Below, piece after piece: positions 26,237-35,199 of a stretch of DNA of 64,000 bases. The stretch covers positions 248,001 through 312,000 of the forward strand of contig SYIK01000005.1 of NCBI GenBank assembly GCA_005798905.1. Reading direction: 5' to 3'. The first letter of the stretch is position 1; each line of letters opens with the position of its first letter. Made by a program: the position numbers and the translations under genes. A model generated the notes under the pieces. That model was given only the letters and a program-made list of their open reading frames with translations. It had not been told where the DNA came from and made no database searches. This stretch comes from Bacteroidota bacterium (GTDB lineage Bacteria; Bacteroidota; Bacteroidia; Chitinophagales; Chitinophagaceae).

Positions 26237-27112
26237 TTATCCAAAAGCGATTAGGAAAATCGCAAGTAAAGAAAGTAAAATTCCAGCCCAATTTTTTGCA
26301 GATAATTTTTCTTTGAAAAAAAGCCAAGCCATAAGCGTGCTGAACAAAACGATGCCCATATTGTTTATTGGAATTATTGCAGAACTATTTGTTGAATATG
26401 TTTTCAACACTTTTATTAAACACCAAATAGAAAAATAATTCGGAATCCCAATTGCCAATCCGGCTATAATACTTCGTCCATCAAATTTTTCTTTGCCAGT
26501 TAACAAGCGAATCATTAAAATAATCAAACCAAAAAAACCGGCTATTGCGAATGATGTTATTAAAAATTCATTCTGATTAGTTTCGTTCAAATAAGCTTGC
26601 TCGACATATTTAATTATTGTATCTAATAACCCACTGCCAAAAAAAAGTAAAAAAGGTATGACGATTAATATTGTTTTTGATTTGTTTGTTTTTGAAATTT
26701 GTTGAGACGGCCAACAAGTTAATATTACTGCCAACACTGCAACTATAACTCCGCCTATTTTTAAAAATGTTGCTTGTTCTTTGTATAAATAAAGTGAAAA
26801 TAAAAACGGGACAACGAGCGAAAGTTTATTTGCAACTGAGGCAACTGCAACTCCAATTTGTTGAGCAGTGAAAGCAACTGTGTTAAAAATAAAAATAAAG
26901 ATTGATCCCAATAACAAAGACCACAAAAACCAATTTTCACTAAATGTAGCTTGATAAATTGGAAACGATTCATTCACAAAGGAACCTGTGATGACGCATG
27001 TCCAATAATTAAATACGATTGATTGAAAACTTGAAATACGAAATTTTTCCAACAATTTAAATGAAAGCGTTAACCAAGATGTGAAGACAATACTACCTAA
27101 TAGAAATAACAT
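26237..27112 (-). CDS. EamA/DMT-family transporter
   Basis: A 291-aa inner-membrane protein with about ten predicted helices in two EamA-like halves. The first half includes QQIGVAVASVANKLSLVVPF near residues 84-103. The second includes NYFSIWCLIKVLKTYSTNSSAIIPINNMGIVLFSTLMAWLFF. Substrates of this family range from amino acids to nucleotide sugars and cannot be read from sequence. It is the first gene of a pair with the YigZ-like gene and divergent from prmC. Confidence 0.82.
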   Translation of the reverse strand: MLFLLGSIVFTSWLTLSFKLLEKFRISSFQSIVFNYWTCVITGSFVNESFPIYQATFSENWFLWSLLLGSIFIFIFNTVAFTAQQIGVAVASVANKLSLVVPFLFSLYLYKEQATFLKIGGVIVAVLAVILTCWPSQQISKTNKSKTILIVIPFLLFFGSGLLDTIIKYVEQAYLNETNQNEFLITSFAIAGFFGLIILMIRLLTGKEKFDGRSIIAGLAIGIPNYFSIWCLIKVLKTYSTNSSAIIPINNMGIVLFSTLMAWLFFKEKLSAKNWAGILLSLLAIFLIAFG

Positions 27113-27167
27113 AAATAATAACTAGTTGAAAATTTTGAAGCAGATAAAAATAGTTTGCAATATACAG

Positions 27168-27175
27168 TAAGTTTG
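27168..27175 (+). promoter_or_regulatory. prmC -7 box, five nt before the ATG
   Basis: TAAGTTTG ends 5 nt before the prmC ATG (27181). No -33 TTG at the proper distance is seen. The predicted transcript is leaderless or nearly so. Confidence 0.45.
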
Positions 27176-27180
27176 CGGTT

Positions 27181-28044
27181 ATGACGATCACAGAAGCAAG
27201 AATTGGAATAACACAAAAATTAATCAAAATCTATGATGAAAGTGAAGCAAATAATATTGCCGAATTAGTATTGGAACATATCACCCAACTTTCCAAAAAA
27301 GAGCAATTCATAAATAAATCTTTGTTACTAAATTCAGTTCAACAAGAATCAATGGTTACATTTTCAGATCGTTTATTGATGCACGAACCTGTTCAATATA
27401 TTTTAGGAGAAGCTTGGTTTTCAAACATGAAATTTAATGTCGATAAAAATGTGTTGATCCCTCGACCGGAAACTGAAGAATTAGTAGAATGGATTGTGAA
27501 GGAAAATAAAAAATTACAATCACCATCTATTATTGATATTGGCACTGGTAGCGGTTGTGTTCCAATTTCACTAAAGAAAAAATTACCAGAAAGTAAAATT
27601 TCCGCAATTGATATTTGTAATGCTGCTCTTTCAGTTGCAAAAAAAAATGCAATGGAGTTGCAAGCTGATATTCATTTTCTTTTGTTTGATTTTTTAAAAG
27701 AAGAAAACAGAAAACAACTAAATCAATTTGATATAATTGTTAGCAACCCGCCCTACATCCCAATTAGTGACAAAACAACGATGAATAAAAATGTCCTACT
27801 TTTTGAACCACAAAAAGCATTATTTGTTTCAAACGAAGATCCTTTTATTTTTTATAAAGCAATTGCAGAATTTGGGAAAAACCATCTTACGGAACAAGGA
27901 AAAATATATGTAGAAATTTCAGAAACATTTGCAGACGATATTGCTTCTATTTTCAAAGAAAATGGTTACAAAAATATTGTTGTAAAAAAAGATATGCAGG
28001 GTAAAAATAGAATGATACGTGTTAGTAAATTAATAGCTGAATAA
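27181..28044 (+). CDS. prmC: Release-factor glutamine N5-methyltransferase
   Basis: Methylates the GGQ glutamine of peptide release factors RF1 and RF2. An N-terminal helical domain covers about 1-85 with MHEPVQYILGEAWF near 67-80. The SAM-binding motif IIDIGTGSGCVPISL is near 117-131 and the catalytic NPPYIP motif near 193-198. The length of 287 aa is normal. In many bacteria it follows prfA; here it stands alone. It converges with the exbD gene, with 6 bp between the stops. Confidence 0.95.
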   Translation: MTITEARIGITQKLIKIYDESEANNIAELVLEHITQLSKKEQFINKSLLLNSVQQESMVTFSDRLLMHEPVQYILGEAWFSNMKFNVDKNVLIPRPETEELVEWIVKENKKLQSPSIIDIGTGSGCVPISLKKKLPESKISAIDICNAALSVAKKNAMELQADIHFLLFDFLKEENRKQLNQFDIIVSNPPYIPISDKTTMNKNVLLFEPQKALFVSNEDPFIFYKAIAEFGKNHLTEQGKIYVEISETFADDIASIFKENGYKNIVVKKDMQGKNRMIRVSKLIAE

Positions 28045-28050
28045 ACCTGC

Positions 28051-28449
28051 TTATTCTTTCGTGTCCACTAACAAAGTTGTACGAGCTCCGAGTTTTCTTG
28101 CTAACCGCATTACTGCAACTACATTTTCCAATGGAACGGATTTATCTGCATTGATTGCAATCGTAGCTTGTGTGGAATCTTTAAAAATAAATGGTTGAAC
28201 TATATTTTCAAAATCATGAAGTGCAACTAATTTGCCATTTATTATATACTCGCCAGTTGCTTTAATATTTACAATCACTGTTTGCTTAGCTTTAGTATCA
28301 CTCTTTGCTTTTGGCACGGAAAGCTTTACCACATTTGGATTTGCCAAAGTGGATACAATCAAAAAAAAGAAAAGTAGAATAAACAAAATGTCATTCAATG
28401 CACCAGCGTGCAATTCGGGATGTGATTTTAATCTTCGTTTAAGATTCAT
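28051..28449 (-). CDS. ExbD/TolR-type biopolymer transport protein
   Basis: A 132-aa protein with one N-terminal membrane helix (about residues 17-40, GALNDILFILLFFFLIVSTL) containing the membrane Asp that conducts protons in ExbD/TolR. A periplasmic domain follows. It would form the stator of a TonB- or Tol-type motor with an ExbB/TolQ partner, which is not in this window. Unusually, it is the last gene of an operon with a glycosyltransferase and transporters, 31 bp after the GT9 stop. Confidence 0.88.
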   Translation of the reverse strand: MNLKRRLKSHPELHAGALNDILFILLFFFLIVSTLANPNVVKLSVPKAKSDTKAKQTVIVNIKATGEYIINGKLVALHDFENIVQPFIFKDSTQATIAINADKSVPLENVVAVMRLARKLGARTTLLVDTKE

Positions 28450-28480
28450 TTTTCAATTTTCTTTTTACAAATTTACAATT

Positions 28481-29488
28481 TCAATTTGTATTGTTTGCAT
28501 TGCCAAGAATATTCATTACGCTCGTCGCAATTTCTGAAATATTTTGTTGATTCATACAATTAAAATGCGACTTCGGACATTGTTGATGACCAATTTTACT
28601 ACAAGGTCTGCATTTCAATCCGTGCACTTCAACAATTGTATTTTGAATATTGAAATTTCCGTAATATGGTTTCATTCCAAATTCAGGAACGGTATTTCCC
28701 CAAATAGAAATAATTGGTTTTTTTAATGCAGCAGCAATATGCATCAAACCAGTATCGTGTGCAATTATCAATTTAGAATTTTGTACAAGTACCGCACTTT
28801 CATTCAAACTAAATTTTCCGCAAGCATTAAATATTTTAATTGAATCAACCGCTGCAACCAATTCACCGATTTCGGCATCTTCTTTCCCTCCCAACAAAAT
28901 AATTGGATATTTTATTTGATTGCAAAGCTCTTTCATTTTAGCAAGCGGTAATTTTTTGGTGTTGTGTAAAGCACCAATTGCAAAACCAACATAGCCCATT
29001 CTGTGCGAAATGGGAATGTCCATCTGTTGCAGTTTTTCATTCTTCGGAAGAAAATAATCCAATCCATCACCATCATTTGAAACGCCAAATTGTTTTACTG
29101 TTTTTAAATAGCGATCCACAATATGTTCGTCTGGTAAAAAATTCCATTTTAGTTTGGTGAAAAACCATTTTTGAATATTCAACTTATTAAATGAAAAAGA
29201 TTTTACACGCAAATCTGACTTAAGTCGGAAAGTTCGAAGATTGTGGTGAAGGTCAATTACATAATCATATTTCTCTAATCGTAATTGTTGCAAAAGCAAT
29301 TCCCAACTATTTGAAAGCAGTTGTATTTTATCTATGTAAGGATTGTTTTCAACGATTGAAGCAAAAGAACTTTTTGTAAGAAAATGAATTTCGGAATTTG
29401 GGACTTGTTTTTTCAAACAGCGTATAACCGGTGTAGTAAGAACAATATCTCCAATAGAAGAAAATCGTATGATAAGAAATTTTGACAA
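28481..29488 (-). CDS. Family 9 glycosyltransferase (heptosyltransferase-like)
   Basis: Transfers a sugar, probably ADP-heptose or similar, onto a lipopolysaccharide core. The N-terminal FLIIRFSSIGDIVLTTPVIRCL (with the conserved Asp) and the C-terminal IIAHDTGLMHIAAALKKPIISIWGNT are standard GT9 signatures. A cysteine cluster KCRPCSKIGHQQCPKSHFNC lies near residues 297-316. The start codon appears to be TTG (29488): no in-frame ATG lies close upstream and the family sequence begins there. It is 17 bp downstream of the MFS gene, in the same operon. Confidence 0.88.
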   Translation of the reverse strand: MSKFLIIRFSSIGDIVLTTPVIRCLKKQVPNSEIHFLTKSSFASIVENNPYIDKIQLLSNSWELLLQQLRLEKYDYVIDLHHNLRTFRLKSDLRVKSFSFNKLNIQKWFFTKLKWNFLPDEHIVDRYLKTVKQFGVSNDGDGLDYFLPKNEKLQQMDIPISHRMGYVGFAIGALHNTKKLPLAKMKELCNQIKYPIILLGGKEDAEIGELVAAVDSIKIFNACGKFSLNESAVLVQNSKLIIAHDTGLMHIAAALKKPIISIWGNTVPEFGMKPYYGNFNIQNTIVEVHGLKCRPCSKIGHQQCPKSHFNCMNQQNISEIATSVMNILGNANNTN

Positions 29489-29505
29489 AAAAATATTTTT
29501 GTAAA

Positions 29506-30732
29506 TTAATTTTCTACGTAGTTTAAATCTTTATGAAAAGTTTCTTTCACCATCAAAGCTGCTACAATTGTAATTGTCATTAAAATAATTGCCGTAATCC
29601 AACCACCCGTTACATAATCGGTAATACTTCGAAATCCTTTAAAAAGCGGAAGAATAAGAACCGTCAACATTCCACGAACCATATTTGGAATTGTAGTAGC
29701 GGCAGTTGCACGAAGATTTGTACCAAATTGTTCTGCACCCATAGTTACAAATATTGCCCAAAAACCTGTACCAAAGCCAAGTCCCGCACAAATCCAATAC
29801 ATTCGACTGGCTGTTCCGTTCCATTGTGCAGTAAAGAAAAGTATAATAAATACAATCGTAATTGTATAAAAAATGTACAATGCTTTTTTACGACTTTTTA
29901 GCCATTGACTTACAAATCCAATTAAAATATCTCCAATTGAAATTGCCGCATAAGCATACATAATTGCTTTTCCGGGATCAATTTTTTCTTTTATTCCCAT
30001 GTGTTTTCCAAACTCGCTCGAAAAAGTAACAAGCACACCAATCACAAACCAAGTTGGTAGGCCGATAAATATGCTGAGTAAATATCTTTTCAATCGTTGC
30101 GGATTGTTGATTAACATAAAAAAATTTCCTCTTTGTACATTCAATTGTTTTACTTCTTTAAACATTCCGGATTCAAAAACGGAAATGCGTAAAAATAAAA
30201 GTAACAATCCCAATCCTCCTCCTATAAAATAACAAGTACGCCAATCAAAATTTTCTTTCATAAAATACGCAACAACTGCCCCTGTCAACCCTACACCTGC
30301 AACGAAAGAAGTTGCAATTCCTCGTTTTTCTTTTTTTATTAATTCAGCAACCAACGTAATTCCTGCGCCCAATTCCCCAGCCAATCCAAGCCCTGCGATG
30401 AATCGAATCCATTTGAATTGATCAGCGGTTTGAACAAAACCATTTGCAATATTTGCTAAAGAATAAAGAATTATGGATCCAAATAATACACTGAGTCTTC
30501 CTTTTTTATCGCCCATCACTCCCCAAATAATTCCTCCAATCAACAAGCCCGCCATTTGCCACATGATTACCGATTCGCCTTGAATGGTTAATTGTTCATC
30601 TTGTAATCCCAATGATTTCAAACTTGGAATTCGAGTAATGCTAAATAAAAGCAAATCATAAATATCAACGAAGTAGCCAAGTGCAGCTACAATTACCGGA
30701 ATAGATAAAATACTGTATTCTTTTATTTTCAT
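29506..30732 (-). CDS. MFS transporter, sugar/metabolite type
   Basis: A 408-aa inner-membrane protein with 12 predicted helices. The MFS loop signature GVMGDKKGRLSVLFG is near residues 76-90, and RFIAGLGLAGELGAGITLVAEL near 119-140 is typical of the SHS/proline-betaine-like branch. RATAATTIPNMVRG near 334 lies in the C-terminal half. The substrate is unknown. Upstream is dedA (6 bp) and downstream a GT9 gene. Confidence 0.85.
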   Translation of the reverse strand: MKIKEYSILSIPVIVAALGYFVDIYDLLLFSITRIPSLKSLGLQDEQLTIQGESVIMWQMAGLLIGGIIWGVMGDKKGRLSVLFGSIILYSLANIANGFVQTADQFKWIRFIAGLGLAGELGAGITLVAELIKKEKRGIATSFVAGVGLTGAVVAYFMKENFDWRTCYFIGGGLGLLLLFLRISVFESGMFKEVKQLNVQRGNFFMLINNPQRLKRYLLSIFIGLPTWFVIGVLVTFSSEFGKHMGIKEKIDPGKAIMYAYAAISIGDILIGFVSQWLKSRKKALYIFYTITIVFIILFFTAQWNGTASRMYWICAGLGFGTGFWAIFVTMGAEQFGTNLRATAATTIPNMVRGMLTVLILPLFKGFRSITDYVTGGWITAIILMTITIVAALMVKETFHKDLNYVEN

Positions 30733-30738
30733 GTATTG

Positions 30739-31398
30739 TTATGAAGTTGAACTTTCTTCTTCTTTTTTATGAAAAAACAGTTTAAACAAAACAGGAAGTG
30801 TTGTAATTAAAACAATTATAATCGTAATTACTTCAATGTGATCTTTCAAACTATAATTCCATTGTAATTGTACCCAACTCTCAAGATAATAACCGCTCAG
30901 CATCATAGAAGAAACCCAGCAAATACTTCCAACAATATTATAAAACATAAAAACTGGTTTATCCATTTTTACAATCCCTGCTACAATTGGTGCGAATGTT
31001 CTTAAAAAAGGTAAAAATTTTGCTAAAAAAATTGTTGACTTTCCATAATTTTCATAGAATTTTTTTGCACGAATAAGATGCTTTTTTTTAAACAACCATG
31101 TATCTCTTCTTTCATAAAGTAATGGACCTGCTTTTTGTCCAAACCAATACCCTATAATATTCCCCAATATAGATGCAAGCATTACCATTATTAAAATAAT
31201 AAACCAATGAACATTAAAAAATTCCTTGGCGAGATCATCTACATAAATTCCTGCGGCAAACAATAAGGAGTCGCCTGGGAAAAAAAAACCAATAAACAAT
31301 CCTGTTTCGGCAAAAACTACAAGTAGTAAAACATATAACCCTCCGTAGTTTATAATCCACTCAATAAATACCTGTATAAATCCTTTGTCGTCGTCCAT
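30739..31398 (-). CDS. DedA-family membrane protein
   Basis: A 219-aa SNARE-associated (VTT/DedA) integral membrane protein. Features are ETGLFIGFFFPGDSLLFAAGIY near residues 26-47, GNIIGYWFGQKAGPLL near 78-93 and the conserved FLAKFLPFLRTFAPIVAG near 124-141. DedA proteins have been implicated in undecaprenyl-phosphate or phospholipid flipping and membrane potential homeostasis. Spacing to its neighbours is 4 bp (upstream) and 6 bp (downstream), so it sits mid-operon. Confidence 0.93.
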   Translation of the reverse strand: MDDDKGFIQVFIEWIINYGGLYVLLLVVFAETGLFIGFFFPGDSLLFAAGIYVDDLAKEFFNVHWFIILIMVMLASILGNIIGYWFGQKAGPLLYERRDTWLFKKKHLIRAKKFYENYGKSTIFLAKFLPFLRTFAPIVAGIVKMDKPVFMFYNIVGSICWVSSMMLSGYYLESWVQLQWNYSLKDHIEVITIIIVLITTLPVLFKLFFHKKEEESSTS

Positions 31399-31402
31399 AA
31401 AT

Positions 31403-32668
31403 TTATAAATCTGAAATTGTAGAAACTGTTTCTTCCTGTTTTAATTCACCTTCCCATTTAGTTATAACAGCCGTTGCTACGCTGTTTCCTACAACATTTG
31501 TTGCGGAACGAAACATATCGCAAAAATGATCGATTGGTAAGATCAATGCAATCCCTTCGGGCGGTATGCCGAACATGGCGCATGTTGCAGTAACTACAAC
31601 TAATGATGCTCTTGGAACACCTGCAATGCCTTTACTGGTAAACATTAAAACGATTAACATTGTTAGTTGCGTTCCAAAATCGAGATGAATGCCATAAGCT
31701 TGTGCAATTGCTAAACTCGCAAAAGTCATGTACATCATACTTCCATCCAAATTGAAACTATAGCCAAGTGGTAAAACAAATGAAACAATTTTGTTTTTGC
31801 AGCCAAATTTTTCTAACTCTTCGGTAAGTTTTGGAAAAACAGCTTCGCTGCTTGTTGTACTAAATGCAATTAAAATCGGTTGCGAAATTCTTTTTAATAA
31901 TTGTGGAACTCTTTCGCGTAAAATTAAAAAACCAGCCCCAAGCAAAATAATCCAAAGACAAATTATTCCAACCAAAAAATACAGCAAATACAATCCATAA
32001 AAATTAAAAACTTGTAATCCTTTTGCTGCAATAACAGCGGCAATTGCTCCAAAAACACCAATGGGCGCAAAGTTCATCACATAGCCAACCATCTTTAAAA
32101 TAATATGCGCAGCAATATCCAACGCTTTAATAAGTGGTTTTGTAAAATCACCCAACGCAGTAGAAGCTACACCGAAAAAAATACTGAATACAACTAATTG
32201 CAATATTTCGTTCGTAGCCATTGCTTCAAAAACGCTTTTTGGAAACACATGCTCAATAAATTTTTGTAACGAAAATTCCTGTGTTTTTCCCATCAAATCT
32301 TTAGCGCCTTCTGTATCTGCATTACTTAAATTAATAACTGCACCCGGTTGAAAAAAATTGACTAACACCATTCCAATTAACAAACTGATTAACGATGCAG
32401 ACAAAAACCAAAGAATTGATTTTCCGCCAACACGACCAACTGTTTTTAAATCGCCGAGTTTTGCAATCCCCACAACTAATGTACAAAACACCAATGGAGC
32501 AATAATCATTTGTACCAAACGAAGAAATATTACTGTCAGTAACTTACTATTTTTTGAAAAGGTTGCAATGCTTTCTTGTGACGAATTGTTATGAATAATA
32601 TATCCAACAAGAACGCCCAACAGCATTGAAATAATAATATAAAATGTAAGCCTATTTCCCTTCTTCAT
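31403..32668 (-). CDS. Dicarboxylate/amino acid:cation symporter (GltP/DctA family)
   Basis: A 421-aa sodium- or proton-coupled carrier for glutamate, aspartate or C4-dicarboxylates. It has eight membrane helices and two re-entrant loops. Signatures are the serine-rich loop AFSTTSSEAVFPKL near residues 270-283, PLGYSFNLDGSMMYM near 298, and FTSKGIAGVPRASLVV near 344. DHFCDMFRSATNVVGN near 383 contains the conserved Asp and Arg used for substrate binding. It is the first gene of the operon running down to exbD. Confidence 0.93.
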   Translation of the reverse strand: MKKGNRLTFYIIISMLLGVLVGYIIHNNSSQESIATFSKNSKLLTVIFLRLVQMIIAPLVFCTLVVGIAKLGDLKTVGRVGGKSILWFLSASLISLLIGMVLVNFFQPGAVINLSNADTEGAKDLMGKTQEFSLQKFIEHVFPKSVFEAMATNEILQLVVFSIFFGVASTALGDFTKPLIKALDIAAHIILKMVGYVMNFAPIGVFGAIAAVIAAKGLQVFNFYGLYLLYFLVGIICLWIILLGAGFLILRERVPQLLKRISQPILIAFSTTSSEAVFPKLTEELEKFGCKNKIVSFVLPLGYSFNLDGSMMYMTFASLAIAQAYGIHLDFGTQLTMLIVLMFTSKGIAGVPRASLVVVTATCAMFGIPPEGIALILPIDHFCDMFRSATNVVGNSVATAVITKWEGELKQEETVSTISDL

Positions 32669-32824
32669 TTATAAAAATTTAGAATGTCCGAAAATCGGGA
32701 AAAATACTGAGATTAAATTTTTTAGTTGTTTAATTTTTATTCGCATAAAAAATCACCTCCAATTTCTTTTTTTTACCTATTTTACAAACCTTATTTATTC
32801 AATTATAAAAAATACAACCATCGT

Positions 32825-34360
32825 ATGAGTTTATTTGTAAAAAAATCTTTAGACCAACTACTTTCTCAAGCAGAGAATAATAGTAGTGGGCTAAAACGAA
32901 CCCTTGGTGCTGGTAACTTAATTGCATTAGGAATTGGTGCAATTATTGGTGCAGGACTTTTTGTAAGAACTGCAGCAGCAGCGGGTCAAGCCGCAGGGCC
33001 TGCCGTAACTATTTCATTTATTGTTGCAGCAATCGGATGTGCTTTTGCAGGACTTTGCTATGCAGAATTTGCAGCAATGATTCCCATTGCCGGTAGTGCT
33101 TACACATACAGTTATACAACAATGGGTGAATTAGTTGCTTGGATAATTGGTTGGGCTTTGATAATGGAATATGCGCTTGGTGCAGCTACAGTTTCTATTG
33201 CATGGAGCGAATATTTAAATAAACTCTTTGGTGGGCGAATCCCCTACGAATGGTGCCATTCTCCATTTGAAAGTTTTACCGATTCGATGGGAGTACTTCA
33301 TTCAGGAATTATAAATGCCCCAGCTTTGATTATTTTATTGTTGTTGACTTTGTTATTAATAAAAGGAACACAAGAGTCTGCAATTGTAAATATGATCATC
33401 GTAATAGTTAAAGTATCAATTGTCGTTTTATTTATTGTATTAGGTTGGCAGTTTATCAATTCCGCAAATCATACTCCATACTTTATTCCGGAAGGAACAG
33501 CTCCACTTGTAGATTCGGCAGGAAAAGTAGTCGCAGATTATAGTGGTGTATTTAAACATGGATGGGGCGGTGTATTAGGTGGTGCAGCAATTGTTTTCTT
33601 TGCGTTTATTGGTTTTGATGCTGTTTCTACTGCAGCACAAGAAGCAAAAAATCCAAAAAGAGATATGCCAATTGGAATATTGGGATCACTTTTAGTTTGT
33701 ACTGTTTTGTATATTTTATTTGCGCATGTGTTAACAGGTGTTGCTCCTTGGCAAGATTTTGTAGATCCAGAAAAAGGCCGCGAAGCATCTGTTGCTTATG
33801 CAATTTCTACTTATATGACAGGATACGGCTGGCTTGCAAAAGCAGTAACAGTAGCAATTCTTGCAGGATTTTCTTCTGTTATTCTTGTAATGTTGATGGG
33901 ACAAAGTCGTATTTTTTACACCATGAGTAACGATGGATTGATTCCTAAAGCATTTGGAGAAATTCATCCAAAATATAAAACACCGTATAAAGCAAATTGG
34001 ATTTTATTTGTTTTTGTTGGCTTATTTGCAGCTTTTGTTCCCGGAAATGTTGCGGGAGATTTAACCTCTTTTGGAACTTTATTTGCATTTGTTTTGGTAA
34101 GTATTGGCGTTTGGATTTTACGCGTAAAAAATCCAACAATCAACCGTCCGTTCAGAGCACCATTGGTTCCAATTGTTTCCACTTTAGGTGCATTGGTTTG
34201 TGCAGGAATGATTATTGCGCTGGACAAACAAACCTTAAAAGTTGCATTTGCATGGATGTTATTGGGATTGGTAATTTACTTTTTATACAGTCGTCATAAT
34301 AGTAAATTACGAGTGCCAAGTGACATTTTACCCAAAGCATCGGATTTCGAAAAACAATAA
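32825..34360 (+). CDS. APC-superfamily amino acid permease (cationic amino acid transporter type)
   Basis: A 511-aa inner-membrane transporter with 12-14 helices. The signature LGAGNLIALGIGAIIGAGLFVRTAAAAGQAAGP is near residues 24-56, and GFDAVSTAAQEAKNPKRDMPIGI near 262 is characteristic of the CAT branch. The ATG at 32825 (MSLFVKK) is chosen. An in-frame ATG about 100 bp upstream would add a basic, aromatic-rich extension not seen in the family. A strong terminator follows. Confidence 0.9.
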   Translation: MSLFVKKSLDQLLSQAENNSSGLKRTLGAGNLIALGIGAIIGAGLFVRTAAAAGQAAGPAVTISFIVAAIGCAFAGLCYAEFAAMIPIAGSAYTYSYTTMGELVAWIIGWALIMEYALGAATVSIAWSEYLNKLFGGRIPYEWCHSPFESFTDSMGVLHSGIINAPALIILLLLTLLLIKGTQESAIVNMIIVIVKVSIVVLFIVLGWQFINSANHTPYFIPEGTAPLVDSAGKVVADYSGVFKHGWGGVLGGAAIVFFAFIGFDAVSTAAQEAKNPKRDMPIGILGSLLVCTVLYILFAHVLTGVAPWQDFVDPEKGREASVAYAISTYMTGYGWLAKAVTVAILAGFSSVILVMLMGQSRIFYTMSNDGLIPKAFGEIHPKYKTPYKANWILFVFVGLFAAFVPGNVAGDLTSFGTLFAFVLVSIGVWILRVKNPTINRPFRAPLVPIVSTLGALVCAGMIIALDKQTLKVAFAWMLLGLVIYFLYSRHNSKLRVPSDILPKASDFEKQ

Positions 34361-34380
34361 ATTGTTTAAAATTTTTAATA

Positions 34381-34416
34381 AACCGTTTCGCTTTCTGCGA
34401 AACGGTTTTTCTTTTG
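34381..34416 (+). terminator. Rho-independent terminator after the permease gene
   Basis: A perfect 11-bp stem (34381-34391 with 34397-34407) has a 5-nt loop and is followed by a T-rich tract. It lies 20 bp past the permease stop and separates it from the yebC-like gene. Confidence 0.9.
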
Positions 34417-34456
34417 CAGCCATCTTCCTTAATTTCGCAACCTTAAAATAAGTGAA

Positions 34457-35179
34457 ATGGGTAGAATTTTTGAAGTTCGAAAATCCAGCATGTTTGCCCG
34501 CTGGGATAAGATGGCAAAGAATTTTACAAGAATTGGTAAAGAAATTGTGATTGCCGTAAAAGCTGGTGGTCCCGATCCGGGAACCAATGCTGCGCTTCGT
34601 CGTTGTTTTCAAAATGCAAGAAGCGTTGGCATGCCAAAAGACAGAGTGGAAGCAGCTATAAAAAGAGCGCAAGGAAAAGAATTAATCAATTACGATGAAA
34701 TTTTATACGAAGGATATGGACAAGCCGGTGTGGCAATTCTTGTTGAAACTGCAACCGATAACCATGTACGAACAGTGGCAAATGTAAAATCACATTTCAA
34801 TAAAGGCGGTGGCGTTTTGGGAAATAGCGGAAGTGTAAGTTTTCAGTTTAAAAAAATGGGCGTTTTTAAATTAACACTTTCCGAATTAAAAGCCGACGAA
34901 TTAGAATTAGAATTGATTGATTTTGGATTGGAAGAATTGGGCGAAAGTAATGCAGAAAATGGCGATGAAATATTAGTCATTCGTTGCGGCTTTTCTGATT
35001 TTGGCAAAATGCAAAAAGCATTGGAAGAAAAAAACATTTCTCCCATAAGTGCAGAATTAGAATGGATTCCCAATATTACAGTTCCCGTAACGGACGAACA
35101 AGCTGAAGCCGTAAGTAAATTAATTGAAAGACTTGAACAAGATGAAGATGTTCAAAAAGTTTTTCATAATATGGGATAG
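34457..35179 (+). CDS. YebC/PmpR family protein
   Basis: A 240-aa protein of the YebC family, described as a transcriptional regulator and more recently as a translation factor easing ribosome stalling. The start differs slightly from the usual AGHSKW: here MGRIFEVRKSSMFARWDKMAKNFTRIGKEI. The rest is typical: GGPDPGTNAALRRCFQNARSVGMPKDRVEAAIKRAQG near 36-72, YEGYGQAGVAILVE near 84, and NKGGGVLGNSGSVSF near 115. This variant start is common in Bacteroidota. It converges with the E1 gene. Confidence 0.92.
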   Translation: MGRIFEVRKSSMFARWDKMAKNFTRIGKEIVIAVKAGGPDPGTNAALRRCFQNARSVGMPKDRVEAAIKRAQGKELINYDEILYEGYGQAGVAILVETATDNHVRTVANVKSHFNKGGGVLGNSGSVSFQFKKMGVFKLTLSELKADELELELIDFGLEELGESNAENGDEILVIRCGFSDFGKMQKALEEKNISPISAELEWIPNITVPVTDEQAEAVSKLIERLEQDEDVQKVFHNMG

Positions 35180-35199
35180 CATCCCACATATTTGAAAAA

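Noticed and set aside
33731-34227. Minus-strand ORFs inside the cationic amino acid permease gene
   Set aside because: They are antisense shadows of a well-supported transporter, with no domain features or start signals.
35160-35192. Hairpin overlapping the yebC stop as a terminator
   Set aside because: The stem is only about 6 bp with a 3-nt loop and lacks a T tract.
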